The notes beneath the pieces are model-generated. The model was given only the letters and a program-made list of their open reading frames with translations. It searched no databases and was not told where the DNA came from. Positions 26,846 through 35,040 of a stretch of 64,000 bases of DNA are shown here, one piece after another. Numbering within the stretch: the stretch's first letter is position 1; each line of letters opens with the position of its first letter. The DNA is from Brachybacterium sp036311905 (lineage in GTDB: Bacteria > Actinomycetota > Actinomycetes > Actinomycetales > Dermabacteraceae): NCBI RefSeq assembly GCF_036311905.1, contig NZ_JAZDCH010000006.1:1-64000 (forward strand), read 5' to 3'. A program made the position numbers and the translations under genes.

Positions 26846-27481
26846 TCAGCGGCGTCGGTCCAGGAGCGTGCGCACCGCCTCGAGCGCGCGGTCCGCACGG
26901 TCGGCGAGCTCCGTGCGGCCCGATGTGTTGAGGATCAGCCGGTCCGCGCGCCGGATCCGCTCGAGATCGGTGACCTGCACGGCCATGATCGACTCGACGT
27001 AGGCGCGGTCCCTGCCGCGGTCGCGGGTCACCCGGGCGATGCGGTCCTCGCGCCGGGCGAGCACCGCGACCACCGCGGCGTAGGTGCCCGCGGCGTCCTG
27101 CGCCTTCTCGAGCAGCAGCGGGCTGTCGTGCACGAAGATCCGCTCCCCCGCCGCGGCGGCGTCGGCCTCCTCGCGGGCGACCGCCTCGTCGACGCGGGTG
27201 AGCACGATCCGCTCGAGGTCGGCGCGGGCCGCGGCATCGGCGAAGACGATCCGCGCCATCGCGGCGCGGTCGATCGTGCCTGCCGGGTTGCGCAGCTCCT
27301 CGCCGAACCGCGCGATCGCCTCCTCGACCCCGTCCCCGGGCATGTCGAGCACCGCGCGGGAGTGCGCGTCGAGGTCGATCACGCGCATCCCGGCGCCGCG
27401 CCAGAGCGCGGCGACCGTGGACTTGCCGGAGCCGATGCCGCCGGTGAGGCCGACGCGGAAGCGGGGCGATGCGGGGTACAT
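26846..27481 (-). CDS. coaE: Dephospho-CoA kinase
   Basis: Last step of coenzyme A synthesis: phosphorylates the 3'-OH of dephospho-CoA. 211 aa with P-loop GGIGSGKST (14-22), the substrate motif RVIDLDAHSRAVL, HDSPLLLEK and VLARREDRIARV. Divergent from the TRIC channel gene and 77 bases upstream of uvrB on the same strand, an order common in actinobacteria. Confidence 0.95.
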   Translation of the reverse strand: MYPASPRFRVGLTGGIGSGKSTVAALWRGAGMRVIDLDAHSRAVLDMPGDGVEEAIARFGEELRNPAGTIDRAAMARIVFADAAARADLERIVLTRVDEAVAREEADAAAAGERIFVHDSPLLLEKAQDAAGTYAAVVAVLARREDRIARVTRDRGRDRAYVESIMAVQVTDLERIRRADRLILNTSGRTELADRADRALEAVRTLLDRRR

Positions 27482-27559
27482 GACCCGATCGTAGGGCTAG
27501 CGCGTCAGAGCCGTCACGAGCTGTTTCCCGGCTGGCGCCCCAGGTCGTACGGTGCTCGG

Positions 27560-28453
27560 GTGGATCCTCTGCAGCTGCTCGTGACCAACGACTTCCTCCG
27601 TGTGCTGGACCTCGTGGGCGTGTTCGTGATGGGCGTGGCGGCCGGAGCGATCGCCTCGCGGCTGAACTTCGACGCGGTCGGCTTCGCGGTCATCGGGATC
27701 GTCGCCGGCCTCGGCGGCGGGCTCGTGCGCGACCTGATCCTCGACTACGGCACCCCCGCCGCCTTCGACGGCCCCTGGTACCTCGCGTGCGCCCTCGCCG
27801 GGGCGATGTTCACCTTCCTCATCCACGCCGACGGCCCGTGGTGGCGCCGCCTGGTGACGGTGCTCGACATCGCGGCGATGGGGCTGTGGGCGGCGACCGG
27901 CACGGCGAAGTCCCTCGGCTACGGCCTCGACGTGCTGCCCGCGATCCTGCTCGGGGTCACGAGCGCCGTCGGCGGCGGCGTGATCCGCGACGTCCTCGTG
28001 GGGCGGATCCCCCAGATCTTCGGCGGCGGCCCCCTGTACGCGACCGGGGCGCTCGTCACCGCGGTGATGACCTGGCTGGTGCTGGCCCTCGGCCTCCCCT
28101 CCCCCACGGTGCTGATCGCCGTCGCCGCGGGCTCGCTGCTCGCCGGGATCGCGGCCTGGCGCCGCTGGTCGCTGCCGGCCCATCAGGAATGGCAGGTGAC
28201 CCTGTCCGCGACCCAGCTCAAGCGGCTCGTGCGCCGCACCCGCAAGGACGAGCGGGAGCGGGTGGCGCTCGAGACCGGCGCGATCCCGGTCGTCGACGTG
28301 GAGCACGACGACCTCGCCGAGGACAGCGCGGCCGAGGACCGCGATGCGCACTACTTCGAGGAGCGGGTCTTCCCGGAGGCGGAGGCGCTCCCCGGCACGA
28401 TCGAGCACGAGCAGCGTCACGGCCGGGACCCCGGGACCGCCGCGGCGCGCTGA
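27560..28453 (+). CDS. TRIC-type cation channel family protein (YadS/UPF0126)
   Basis: 297 aa. The first about 210 residues hold seven hydrophobic helices and two glycine-rich repeats typical of prokaryotic TRIC channels: GLGGGLVRDLIL and VGGGVIRDVLVGRIPQIF. Family members are trimeric intracellular-type cation (potassium) channels. A long acidic, charged C-terminal tail (about 85 residues, RRTRKDERERVALE and on) is an addition to the usual 200-220 aa. GTG start at 27560 has no clear ribosome site; leaderless translation is possible. Confidence 0.86.
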   Translation: MDPLQLLVTNDFLRVLDLVGVFVMGVAAGAIASRLNFDAVGFAVIGIVAGLGGGLVRDLILDYGTPAAFDGPWYLACALAGAMFTFLIHADGPWWRRLVTVLDIAAMGLWAATGTAKSLGYGLDVLPAILLGVTSAVGGGVIRDVLVGRIPQIFGGGPLYATGALVTAVMTWLVLALGLPSPTVLIAVAAGSLLAGIAAWRRWSLPAHQEWQVTLSATQLKRLVRRTRKDERERVALETGAIPVVDVEHDDLAEDSAAEDRDAHYFEERVFPEAEALPGTIEHEQRHGRDPGTAAAR

Positions 28454-28534
28454 CGCGCCGGGGCACGGCGCGGGGAGCCTGGCCGCCGCGCGGGGCGCCG
28501 CGGGATCGTCGCGGGGCGCCGCCGCGCGACGCCC
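28454..28534. repeat. Convergent intergenic region with GC-rich direct repeat
   Basis: Between the convergent TRIC and aroD genes the 13-mer CGCGGGGCGCCGC occurs twice (28489-28501 and 28510-28522), within a self-complementary stretch that could fold and act as a bidirectional terminator. Confidence 0.4.
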
Positions 28535-29401
28535 TCAGGGACGCAGCAGCTCGAGCATCCGCGCGACGTCGACCGCGTCGAGCTGACCGGGCGCCGAGGC
28601 CTCCCCGACCGTCGCGAATGTCGCGGCGCTGCCGAACGTCTCCGCGGCGACGCGGCTCGCGGCGCCGAGCGTGCCCATGCTGATCGCGAGGTGCGGACCG
28701 CGGCGGTCCCCGGCCACGGCGAGGCTCGCCGCGAGCAGGGTCAGCACGTCCATCGGGCTCCGCGGGGTGACCGCGATCTTCGGCACGTCCGCGCCGAGCT
28801 CGCGCTGCCCGCGCAGGATCTCGACGATCCGCTCCCGGGTGGGCGTCGCCTCCATGTCGTGGAACGAGCCGACGACGGCGATGCCGTTGCGGCGCGCCGC
28901 CTCGATCACGCGGGCGACCATCGCGCCGTCCCGCGCGGTCTCGATGTCGACGAGGTCCACCGCGGACTGGGTCCCGGCGGGCCGGCCCGTGATCAGCGCG
29001 AGGAGGAGCTCCCCGAGGTCGTGGTCCGCGATCGGGCGCGGTCCGCCCTCGGCGGCGGTGCGGAAGGTGACCAGGAGCGCCCGGTCCGGGCCGAGGGCGG
29101 CGCGCAGCGGGGCGAGGGCGGCGAGCACGGCGACGCGGTGCTCCGCCGGGTCCCCGAGGTCGGGGCGGAAGCGGTCGAGGCGCCACTCGACGATCCGGGC
29201 GGGGGCCTCGACCGCGGCGGCGGCCTGGCCGAGGAGCGCGTCGAGGTGGTCGCCGACGAGCGGCACGATCACCTCGGGGCGGCCCCGGCCCAGCTCGATC
29301 CCACGCACGGTGACGGTGCGCCGCCGCGGATCCGGGCCCCCCGCCGCGTCAGCCGGCGCGGCGGATCGGTCCGAGGACGGCATCTCGTCATGGGCGGTCA
29401 C
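28535..29401 (-). CDS. aroD: 3-Dehydroquinate dehydratase, type I
   Basis: Third step of the shikimate pathway, dehydrating 3-dehydroquinate by a Schiff-base mechanism. About 288 aa from the GTG at 29401 (the ATG at 29383 is an alternative; neither has a strong ribosome site). Type I features: EWRLDRF near the N-terminus, VDLVDIE, VVGSFHDMEATP with the general-base histidine, VPKIAVTP with the Schiff-base lysine, and ISMGTLGAASRV near the end. An Ala/Pro-rich N-terminal segment of about 25 residues is additional. It sits directly downstream of aroB, where most actinobacteria have the unrelated type II enzyme AroQ. Confidence 0.93.
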   Translation of the reverse strand: MTAHDEMPSSDRSAAPADAAGGPDPRRRTVTVRGIELGRGRPEVIVPLVGDHLDALLGQAAAAVEAPARIVEWRLDRFRPDLGDPAEHRVAVLAALAPLRAALGPDRALLVTFRTAAEGGPRPIADHDLGELLLALITGRPAGTQSAVDLVDIETARDGAMVARVIEAARRNGIAVVGSFHDMEATPTRERIVEILRGQRELGADVPKIAVTPRSPMDVLTLLAASLAVAGDRRGPHLAISMGTLGAASRVAAETFGSAATFATVGEASAPGQLDAVDVARMLELLRP

Positions 29402-29406
29402 GCCGC

Positions 29407-30489
29407 TCAGTCCTCCGTCACCGCGGCGTAGGCCGCGAGCAGCAGCGCCGGGTCCGGGCCCTCGAGGCGTGAGACCTTCCCGATCCGGTCCAGCACGACG
29501 AAACGCAGCACGCCGGCGCGGGTCTTCTTGTCGCGCTTCATGGCGTCCTCGAGCTTCGGCCACTGCCGATCGCGGTAGGTGACGGGCAGGCCGAGGGAGG
29601 TGAGGATCGTGCGGTGGCGGTCGACCTCGGCCTCGGAGAGCTTGCCGGCGAGGTGGGAGAGCTCGGCGGCGAACATCATGCCGACGGAGACCGCAGCGCC
29701 GTGCCGCCACTGGTAACGCTCGTTGCGCTCGATCGCGTGGCCGAGGGTGTGGCCGTAGTTGAGGATCTCCCTCTCGCCCGCCTCCATAAGGTCGGCGGAG
29801 ACGACGCGCGCCTTGACCCGGATCGCCCGCTCGATCACCTCGCGGAAGGCGTCGCTGCCGGTGTCGCGCACCGCGTCGGGATCCTGCTCGACGAGCGAGA
29901 GGATCTCGGTGTCGGCGATGAATCCGGCCTTCACGGCCTCGGCGAGGCCCGCCGCGACGTCGTGCGCGCCGAGGCCGGCGAGCACGTCGAGATCGGCGAC
30001 CACGGCGATCGGCGGGTGGAACGCCCCGACGAGATTCTTGCCCTCGGAGGTGTTGATGCCGGTCTTCCCGCCGACGGCCGCGTCGACCATGGCCGCGACG
30101 GTGGTCGGAACCTGCAGCACGTCGATGCCGCGCAGCCAGGACGCGGCGACGAAACCCGCGAGGTCCGTGGCGGCGCCGCCGCCGAGACCGATCACGAGGT
30201 CGCCGCGGCCGATCTCCGCCTGTCCGCACACCCCCCAGAGGAACCCGGCGACCTGCGCCGTCTTGGCCTCCTCGCCGTCGGGGATCTCCGCGGCGAAGGC
30301 CTCGCGGCCGGTCGCGATGATCGCCTCGCGCAGCTCGTCGGCGACCTGGCGCAGGCTCGGCTGGTGGATGATCACCACCCGGCGCGCCCGCTCGGGGATC
30401 CGGCTCGGTGCCTCGGCGAGCAGTCCGCGGCCGACGAGCACGTCATAGCCGCCGGTCGGGGTGGTCACGGGAATGGTGGTGGTGCTCAT
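29407..30489 (-). CDS. aroB: 3-Dehydroquinate synthase
   Basis: Second step of the shikimate pathway; NAD- and metal-dependent cyclisation of DAHP. 360 aa. Motifs: DGEEAKT, LGGGAATDLAGFVAASWLRG, PTTVAAMVDAAVGGKTGIN, the metal ligands in AGLAEAVKAGF and NYGHTLGHAIE, and KRDKKTR near the C-terminus. Start ATG overlaps the aroK stop by 4 bp. Confidence 0.97.
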   Translation of the reverse strand: MSTTTIPVTTPTGGYDVLVGRGLLAEAPSRIPERARRVVIIHQPSLRQVADELREAIIATGREAFAAEIPDGEEAKTAQVAGFLWGVCGQAEIGRGDLVIGLGGGAATDLAGFVAASWLRGIDVLQVPTTVAAMVDAAVGGKTGINTSEGKNLVGAFHPPIAVVADLDVLAGLGAHDVAAGLAEAVKAGFIADTEILSLVEQDPDAVRDTGSDAFREVIERAIRVKARVVSADLMEAGEREILNYGHTLGHAIERNERYQWRHGAAVSVGMMFAAELSHLAGKLSEAEVDRHRTILTSLGLPVTYRDRQWPKLEDAMKRDKKTRAGVLRFVVLDRIGKVSRLEGPDPALLLAAYAAVTED

Positions 30490-31025
30490 GCGGTCTCCTC
30501 CTCGGCGCCGGCGGCCCGCAGCCCCAGCTCGTCCATGATCTGGCGCGCGACGCGCGCCGGGGGGCCGGATCCGGCGTCGATGCGCAGCGCGGCGAGGTCG
30601 CGGTAGACGGGTCCGCGCTCCTCGGCGAGCCGGCGCCAGCTCTCCATCGGGTCGTCCCCCGACAGCATCGGGCGTCCTGCGCCGCGCGCGATGCGGCGGG
30701 CGGCGATGGCCTCGTCGACCTCAAGCAGCACCACGCGGCGGCCGCGCAGCCTCTCCCCCGACTCGCTCCGCATCGGCGCCCCGCCGCCGAGGGCGAGCAC
30801 CCCCGTCTGCTCCTCGAGGGCGCGGGCGAGGACCTCCGCCTCGAGCGCGCGGAAGCCCTCCTCCCCGTCGGCGGCGAAGATCTCCGGGATCTGGCGGCCC
30901 GCGGCCGTGACGATCAGCGCGTCGAGATCGCAGAAGGCGACGCCGAGCCGGGCGGCGAGGGCGCGGCCGACGCTGGTCTTGCCCGCCGCCATGGGTCCCA
31001 TCAGGATGACGAGCGGCCCGCTCAC
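30486..31025 (-). CDS. aroK: Shikimate kinase
   Basis: Phosphorylates shikimate at the 3-OH. 179 aa from the GTG at 31025, which overlaps the aroC stop (GTGA). P-loop GPMAAGKTS (10-18; the middle is Met-Ala-Ala where many have Leu-Pro-Gly-Ser), FCDLDALI for shikimate binding, VLALGGGAPM, and the lid region RPMLSGDDP. No extra domain. Confidence 0.95.
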   Translation of the reverse strand: MSGPLVILMGPMAAGKTSVGRALAARLGVAFCDLDALIVTAAGRQIPEIFAADGEEGFRALEAEVLARALEEQTGVLALGGGAPMRSESGERLRGRRVVLLEVDEAIAARRIARGAGRPMLSGDDPMESWRRLAEERGPVYRDLAALRIDAGSGPPARVARQIMDELGLRAAGAEEETA

Positions 31026-32260
31026 GAGGCGGTGTCCGCTCCGCCCGGGAGACGGGACTGCAGCTCGACGGTGCGCTCGAGGTGGGCGCGGATCTCCTCG
31101 ACGCTGTCCCCGCCGACCTTCTCCAGCAGGGCGTCCGCGAGGGTCAGCGCGACCACGGCCTCGGCGATCACGGCAGCGGGCGCGACGGCGCAGACGTCCG
31201 AACGCTGATGGTTCGCCGTGGCCTCGGCGCCGGTCGCCACGTCGACCGTGCGCAGGGCGCGGGGCACCGTCGAGATGGGCTTGAGTGCGCCACGGACCCG
31301 GATCACCTGGCCGTTGCTCATGCCGCCCTCGAGGCCGCCCGCGCGGTTCGTCACGCGCGGGTACTGCCCGGACTCCGAGGCGATCAGGATCTCGTCGTGC
31401 GCGGCGGAGCCGCGGCGGGCCGCGGTCGCGAAGCCGTCCCCGATCTCCACGCCCTTCATCGCCTGGATCGACATGACCGCCTGGGCCAGGCGGCCGTCCA
31501 GCTTGCGGTCCCACTGGGTGTGGGAGCCCAGGCCGACGGGCACGCCGTAGGCGATGACCTCGACGACGCCGCCGAGGGTGTCGGCATCGGCCTTGGCCGC
31601 GTCGACCTCGGCGACCATCGCCGCGGAGGTCTCCGGGTGGAAGCAGCGCAGCGGGTCCGCATCGAGCGCGGCGGCGTCCTCGGGGGTGGGCAGCGGGGCG
31701 TCCTCGGGGACGCGCACGGAGCCGACGGAGAGGGTGTGCGAGACCAGACGGATGCCGGCGGCCTGCTCGAGCAGGGCCGCGGCGACCCGGCCCGCGACCA
31801 CCCGGGCGGCGGTCTCGCGGGCGCTCGCGCGCTCGAGCACCGGACGAGCGTCGTCGAAGCCGTACTTCAGCATGCCGGAGAGGTCCGCATGACCGGGGCG
31901 GGGCCGGGTCAGGGGCCGGTTCCGAGCGATCTCGCGCTCGTCCCCGGTGCCGGCGTCGACGAGGAGATCGTCCCGCTCGACGGGGTCGGCGCTCATGACC
32001 TTCTCCCACTTCGGCCACTCCGAGTTGGCGATCTCGATCGCGAGCGGAGATCCGAGGGTGCGCCCGTGCCGCAGGCCACCGTGGATGCTCACCACGTCCT
32101 GCTCGAACTTCTGGCGGCTGCCGCGACCGTGGCCGAGACGGCGCCGGGCGAGCACGTCGCGCAGATCGTCACTGGTCAGCTCGATCCCGGCGGGGACGCC
32201 GTCGAGCAGGGAGATGAGGGAGGGGCCGTGGGATTCCCCGGCCGTGAGCCAGCGCAACAT
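31022..32260 (-). CDS. aroC: Chorismate synthase
   Basis: Last shikimate-pathway step, making chorismate from EPSP with reduced flavin; chorismate feeds the trp genes further along the window. 412 aa from the ATG at 32260. Family signatures: GESHGPSLISLLDGVPAG, GRGSRQKFEQD, RPGHADLSGMLKYG, the SARETAARV region and GVEIGDGF; the C-terminal RSDVCAVAPAAVI is present. First gene of aroC-aroK-aroB-aroD. Confidence 0.97.
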   Translation of the reverse strand: MLRWLTAGESHGPSLISLLDGVPAGIELTSDDLRDVLARRRLGHGRGSRQKFEQDVVSIHGGLRHGRTLGSPLAIEIANSEWPKWEKVMSADPVERDDLLVDAGTGDEREIARNRPLTRPRPGHADLSGMLKYGFDDARPVLERASARETAARVVAGRVAAALLEQAAGIRLVSHTLSVGSVRVPEDAPLPTPEDAAALDADPLRCFHPETSAAMVAEVDAAKADADTLGGVVEVIAYGVPVGLGSHTQWDRKLDGRLAQAVMSIQAMKGVEIGDGFATAARRGSAAHDEILIASESGQYPRVTNRAGGLEGGMSNGQVIRVRGALKPISTVPRALRTVDVATGAEATANHQRSDVCAVAPAAVIAEAVVALTLADALLEKVGGDSVEEIRAHLERTVELQSRLPGGADTAS

Positions 32261-32351
32261 GGCCACGATTCTCTCACGGGCCGTCCGACCGGTACGCGGA
32301 CGTCCAGGTGAGGACGACCCGCCGGCCGACGCCACGCCGCGTCAGGAAGCG

Positions 32352-33182
32352 TCAGTCTTCGTCCAGCTCCACCGACTCCAGCGGGGTCAGCCGCTCGACC
32401 AGCGGCACCACGTCGGAGATGCCGCCCAGCACGGCGGTGGGCCGGTACGGGTACTGGGTGATCTCGTCCTCGCGGGTGGAGCCGGTCAGGACCAGCACCG
32501 ACCGCATGCCGGCCTCGAGCCCGGACTTCACGTCGGTGTCCATGCGGTCCCCGATCATCACCGAGGTCTCCGAATGGGCGCCGATGCGGTTCAGCGCCGT
32601 GCGCATCATGAGCGGGTTCGGCTTGCCCACGTAGTACGGCTGAGTGCCCGTCGCCGCGGTGATCATCGCGGCGACCGCACCGGTCGCCGGGAGCGGTCCC
32701 TCGGAGCTGGGACCGGTGACATCGGGGTTTGTCGCGATGAACTTCGCCCCGCCGCGCACGAGACGGATCGCCCGGGTGATCGCCTCGAAGGAGTAGGTGC
32801 GGGTCTCCCCCAGCACCACGAACTCGACATCGGTGTCCGCGAGGATGAAGCCCTCCTCGTGCATGGCGCTGGTGAGCCCTGCCTCGCCGATCACGTAGGC
32901 GGACGAGCCGGGCGCCTGCTCGGCGAGGAAGCGGGCGGTGGCGAGGGCGCTGGTCCAGATCGCCTCCTCGGGCAGCTCGATCCCGGAACGCGCCAGCCGG
33001 GCCCTCAGGTCCCGCGGCGTGAAGATCGAGTTGTTGGTGAGCACGAGGAAGGGGCGTCCGAACTGCTGCAGCGCAGCGATGAAGTCGGCGGCGCCGGGCA
33101 GGGCGGACTCCTCGTGCACGAGCACGCCGTCCATGTCGGTCAGCCAGGTGTGGATCGGGTGGTCCTCGAGAGCGGTGAACAT
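32352..33182 (-). CDS. HAD-superfamily (class IIA, NagD-like) phosphatase
   Basis: 276-aa cytosolic phosphatase. HAD motif I TDMDGVLVHE (nucleophile Asp), motif II VLTNNS, the C2A cap between them and the core, motif III lysine in YVGKPNP and motif IV MIGDRMDTDV. NagD-like enzymes dephosphorylate nucleoside monophosphates or small phosphosugars; the substrate is not determined here. ATG at 33182 with GGGAG before it. Separated from rpsA by a strong terminator, so it has its own promoter in the short gap or depends on read-through. Confidence 0.88.
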   Translation of the reverse strand: MFTALEDHPIHTWLTDMDGVLVHEESALPGAADFIAALQQFGRPFLVLTNNSIFTPRDLRARLARSGIELPEEAIWTSALATARFLAEQAPGSSAYVIGEAGLTSAMHEEGFILADTDVEFVVLGETRTYSFEAITRAIRLVRGGAKFIATNPDVTGPSSEGPLPATGAVAAMITAATGTQPYYVGKPNPLMMRTALNRIGAHSETSVMIGDRMDTDVKSGLEAGMRSVLVLTGSTREDEITQYPYRPTAVLGGISDVVPLVERLTPLESVELDED

Positions 33183-33240
33183 GCTCCCAGTGTGCCCCGG
33201 GCGGGGCGGCGAACCCAACCCGTCCCGTTCCCGGACAGCC

Positions 33241-33275
33241 GGAAGGCCCGGCCCCCTGCGGGGACCGGGCCTTCC
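33241..33275 (-). terminator. Terminator after rpsA
   Basis: Perfect 11-bp stem GGAAGGCCCGG / CCGGGCCTTCC enclosing a second CCCC-TGC-GGGG stem. An 11-bp tandem repeat containing GGGTGATCAG (33281-33301) spans the rpsA stop codon next to it. Confidence 0.8.
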
Positions 33276-33297
33276 GAGCCGGGTGATCAGCGGGTGA

Positions 33298-34782
33298 TCA
33301 GTTGCCGGTGAGCTTGGCGCGCAGGGCGGCCAGGGCCTCGTCGGAGGCCAGGGTGCCCTCGTCGGAGGAGCTCGACTGGTACGAGGTCTGCGAGGACGGA
33401 GCCGACTCCGGGGTGCTGGAGGTGCTCGCGGCGGCCGGGGCGTTCGCGGACTCCTCGTCGGCCTTGATGGCCTCGGCGACCTGGGACTTGTGGGCGGTCC
33501 AGCGCTCGTAGGCGGCCGCGTACTGGGCCTCCCACTCCTCGCGCTGGGTGTCGTAGCCCTCGAGCCACTCGTTGGTCTCCGGGTCGAAGCCCTCGGGGAA
33601 CTTGTACTCGCCGTTGGCGTCGTACTCGGCCGCCATGCCGTAGAGCGCGGGGTCGAAGGTCGAGTCGTCGCCCTCCGGGTCCACGCCCTCGTTGGCCTGC
33701 TTGAGGGACAGCGAGATACGGCGACGCTCGAGGTCGATGTCGATGACCTTGACGAAGACGTCCTGGTCGACCGTGACGACCTGCTCGGGCAGGTCGACGT
33801 GGCGCTGGGCCAGCTCGGAGATGTGGACGAGGCCCTCGATGCCGTCCTCGACACGCACGAAGGCGCCGAAGGGGACCAGCTTGGTGACCTTGCCGGGCAC
33901 GACCTCGCCGATGGCGTGGGTGCGGGCGAACAGCTGCCACGGGTCCTCCTGGGTCGCCTTCAGCGACAGGGAGACGCGCTCGCGGTCCATGTCGACGTCC
34001 AGGACCTCGACCTTGACGTGCTGACCGACCTCGACGACCTCGGACGGGTGGTCGATGTGCTTCCAGGACAGCTCGGAGACGTGCACCAGACCGTCGACGC
34101 CGCCGAGATCGACGAAGGCGCCGAAGTTGACGATGGAGGACACGTTGCCCTCGCGGACCTGGCCCTTCTGCAGGGTCTGCAGGAAGTCCGAGCGGACCGC
34201 GGACTGGGTCTCCTCGAGGTAGGCGCGGCGCGACAGGACCACGTTGTTGCGGTTCTTGTCGAGCTCGATGATCTTCGCCTCGATCTCCTGGCCGACGTAC
34301 GGCTGCAGGTCGCGGACGCGGCGCATCTCCACGAGGGAGGCCGGGAGGAAGCCGCGCAGGCCGATGTCGACGATGAGGCCGCCCTTGACGACCTCGATGA
34401 CGCGACCGGTGACGACGCCCTCGTCTTCCTTGATCTGCTCGATCGTGCCCCAGGCGCGCTCGTACTGGGCGCGCTTCTTGGACAGGATCAGGCGACCCTC
34501 CTTGTCCTCCTTCTGGAGGACGAGGGCCTCGATCTCGTCGCCGACCTCGACGACCTCACCGGGGTCGACGTCGTGCTTGATGGACAGCTCGCGCGAGGGG
34601 ATGACGCCCTCGGTCTTGTAGCCGATGTCCAGGAGGACCTCGTCGTGATCGACCTTCACCACGGTGCCCTCGACGATGTCGCCATCGTTGAAGTACTTGA
34701 TGGTGGCATCGATGGCGGCCATGAGTTCGTCGGCGCCGCCGATGTCGTTGATGGCGATCTGGGGGGTCGTGGTGTCGGTCAT
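33298..34782 (-). CDS. rpsA: 30S ribosomal protein S1
   Basis: Binds mRNA leaders and the 30S subunit. 494 aa with four S1 (OB-fold) domains: about residues 35-105, 120-190, 205-275 (VSSIVNFGAFVDLGGVDGLV) and 290-365 (VTKLVPFGAFVRVEDGIEGL). The last 130 residues are acidic and then Ser/Ala-rich, the usual actinobacterial S1 tail, with four rather than six domains. ATG start at 34782; the GGAG upstream is rather distant, as is frequent for this gene. Confidence 0.97.
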   Translation of the reverse strand: MTDTTTPQIAINDIGGADELMAAIDATIKYFNDGDIVEGTVVKVDHDEVLLDIGYKTEGVIPSRELSIKHDVDPGEVVEVGDEIEALVLQKEDKEGRLILSKKRAQYERAWGTIEQIKEDEGVVTGRVIEVVKGGLIVDIGLRGFLPASLVEMRRVRDLQPYVGQEIEAKIIELDKNRNNVVLSRRAYLEETQSAVRSDFLQTLQKGQVREGNVSSIVNFGAFVDLGGVDGLVHVSELSWKHIDHPSEVVEVGQHVKVEVLDVDMDRERVSLSLKATQEDPWQLFARTHAIGEVVPGKVTKLVPFGAFVRVEDGIEGLVHISELAQRHVDLPEQVVTVDQDVFVKVIDIDLERRRISLSLKQANEGVDPEGDDSTFDPALYGMAAEYDANGEYKFPEGFDPETNEWLEGYDTQREEWEAQYAAAYERWTAHKSQVAEAIKADEESANAPAAASTSSTPESAPSSQTSYQSSSSDEGTLASDEALAALRAKLTGN

Positions 34783-35040
34783 GTAGGTAGGAACTCCGTC
34801 GGGACAGGAATCGAGTAGGTACGGTGGACGTGCAACCTCGCCGGTGATCGCCGACAGATCGCGGCGCTCGCCCGGGCGGGGCATCCGCACGCGGGGACGA
34901 CCACCGAACTGCTCAAGACGGCCGCCTGCGCACAGACCTTCAGAAGCCTATCAGCCGGGGCGCGCCGATGCGAGGGCCCGCGGGGCGTGGGGATCCGCTG
35001 CGGGATGTGACCTCGCTCCCCCGAGGCGTGACGGCGCGGC
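34783..35040. promoter_or_regulatory. rpsA leader / polA downstream region
   Basis: 258 bases without a gene. On the minus strand a TGATAGGCT sequence (about 34944-34952) could be an extended -10 element for rpsA, leaving a leader of about 160 nt. No convincing terminator for polA was found. Confidence 0.3.

Noticed and set aside
33281..33301. Tandem 11-bp repeat at the rpsA stop considered as a regulatory site
   Set aside because: Only two copies, at the very end of the gene next to a terminator; more likely a small local duplication.
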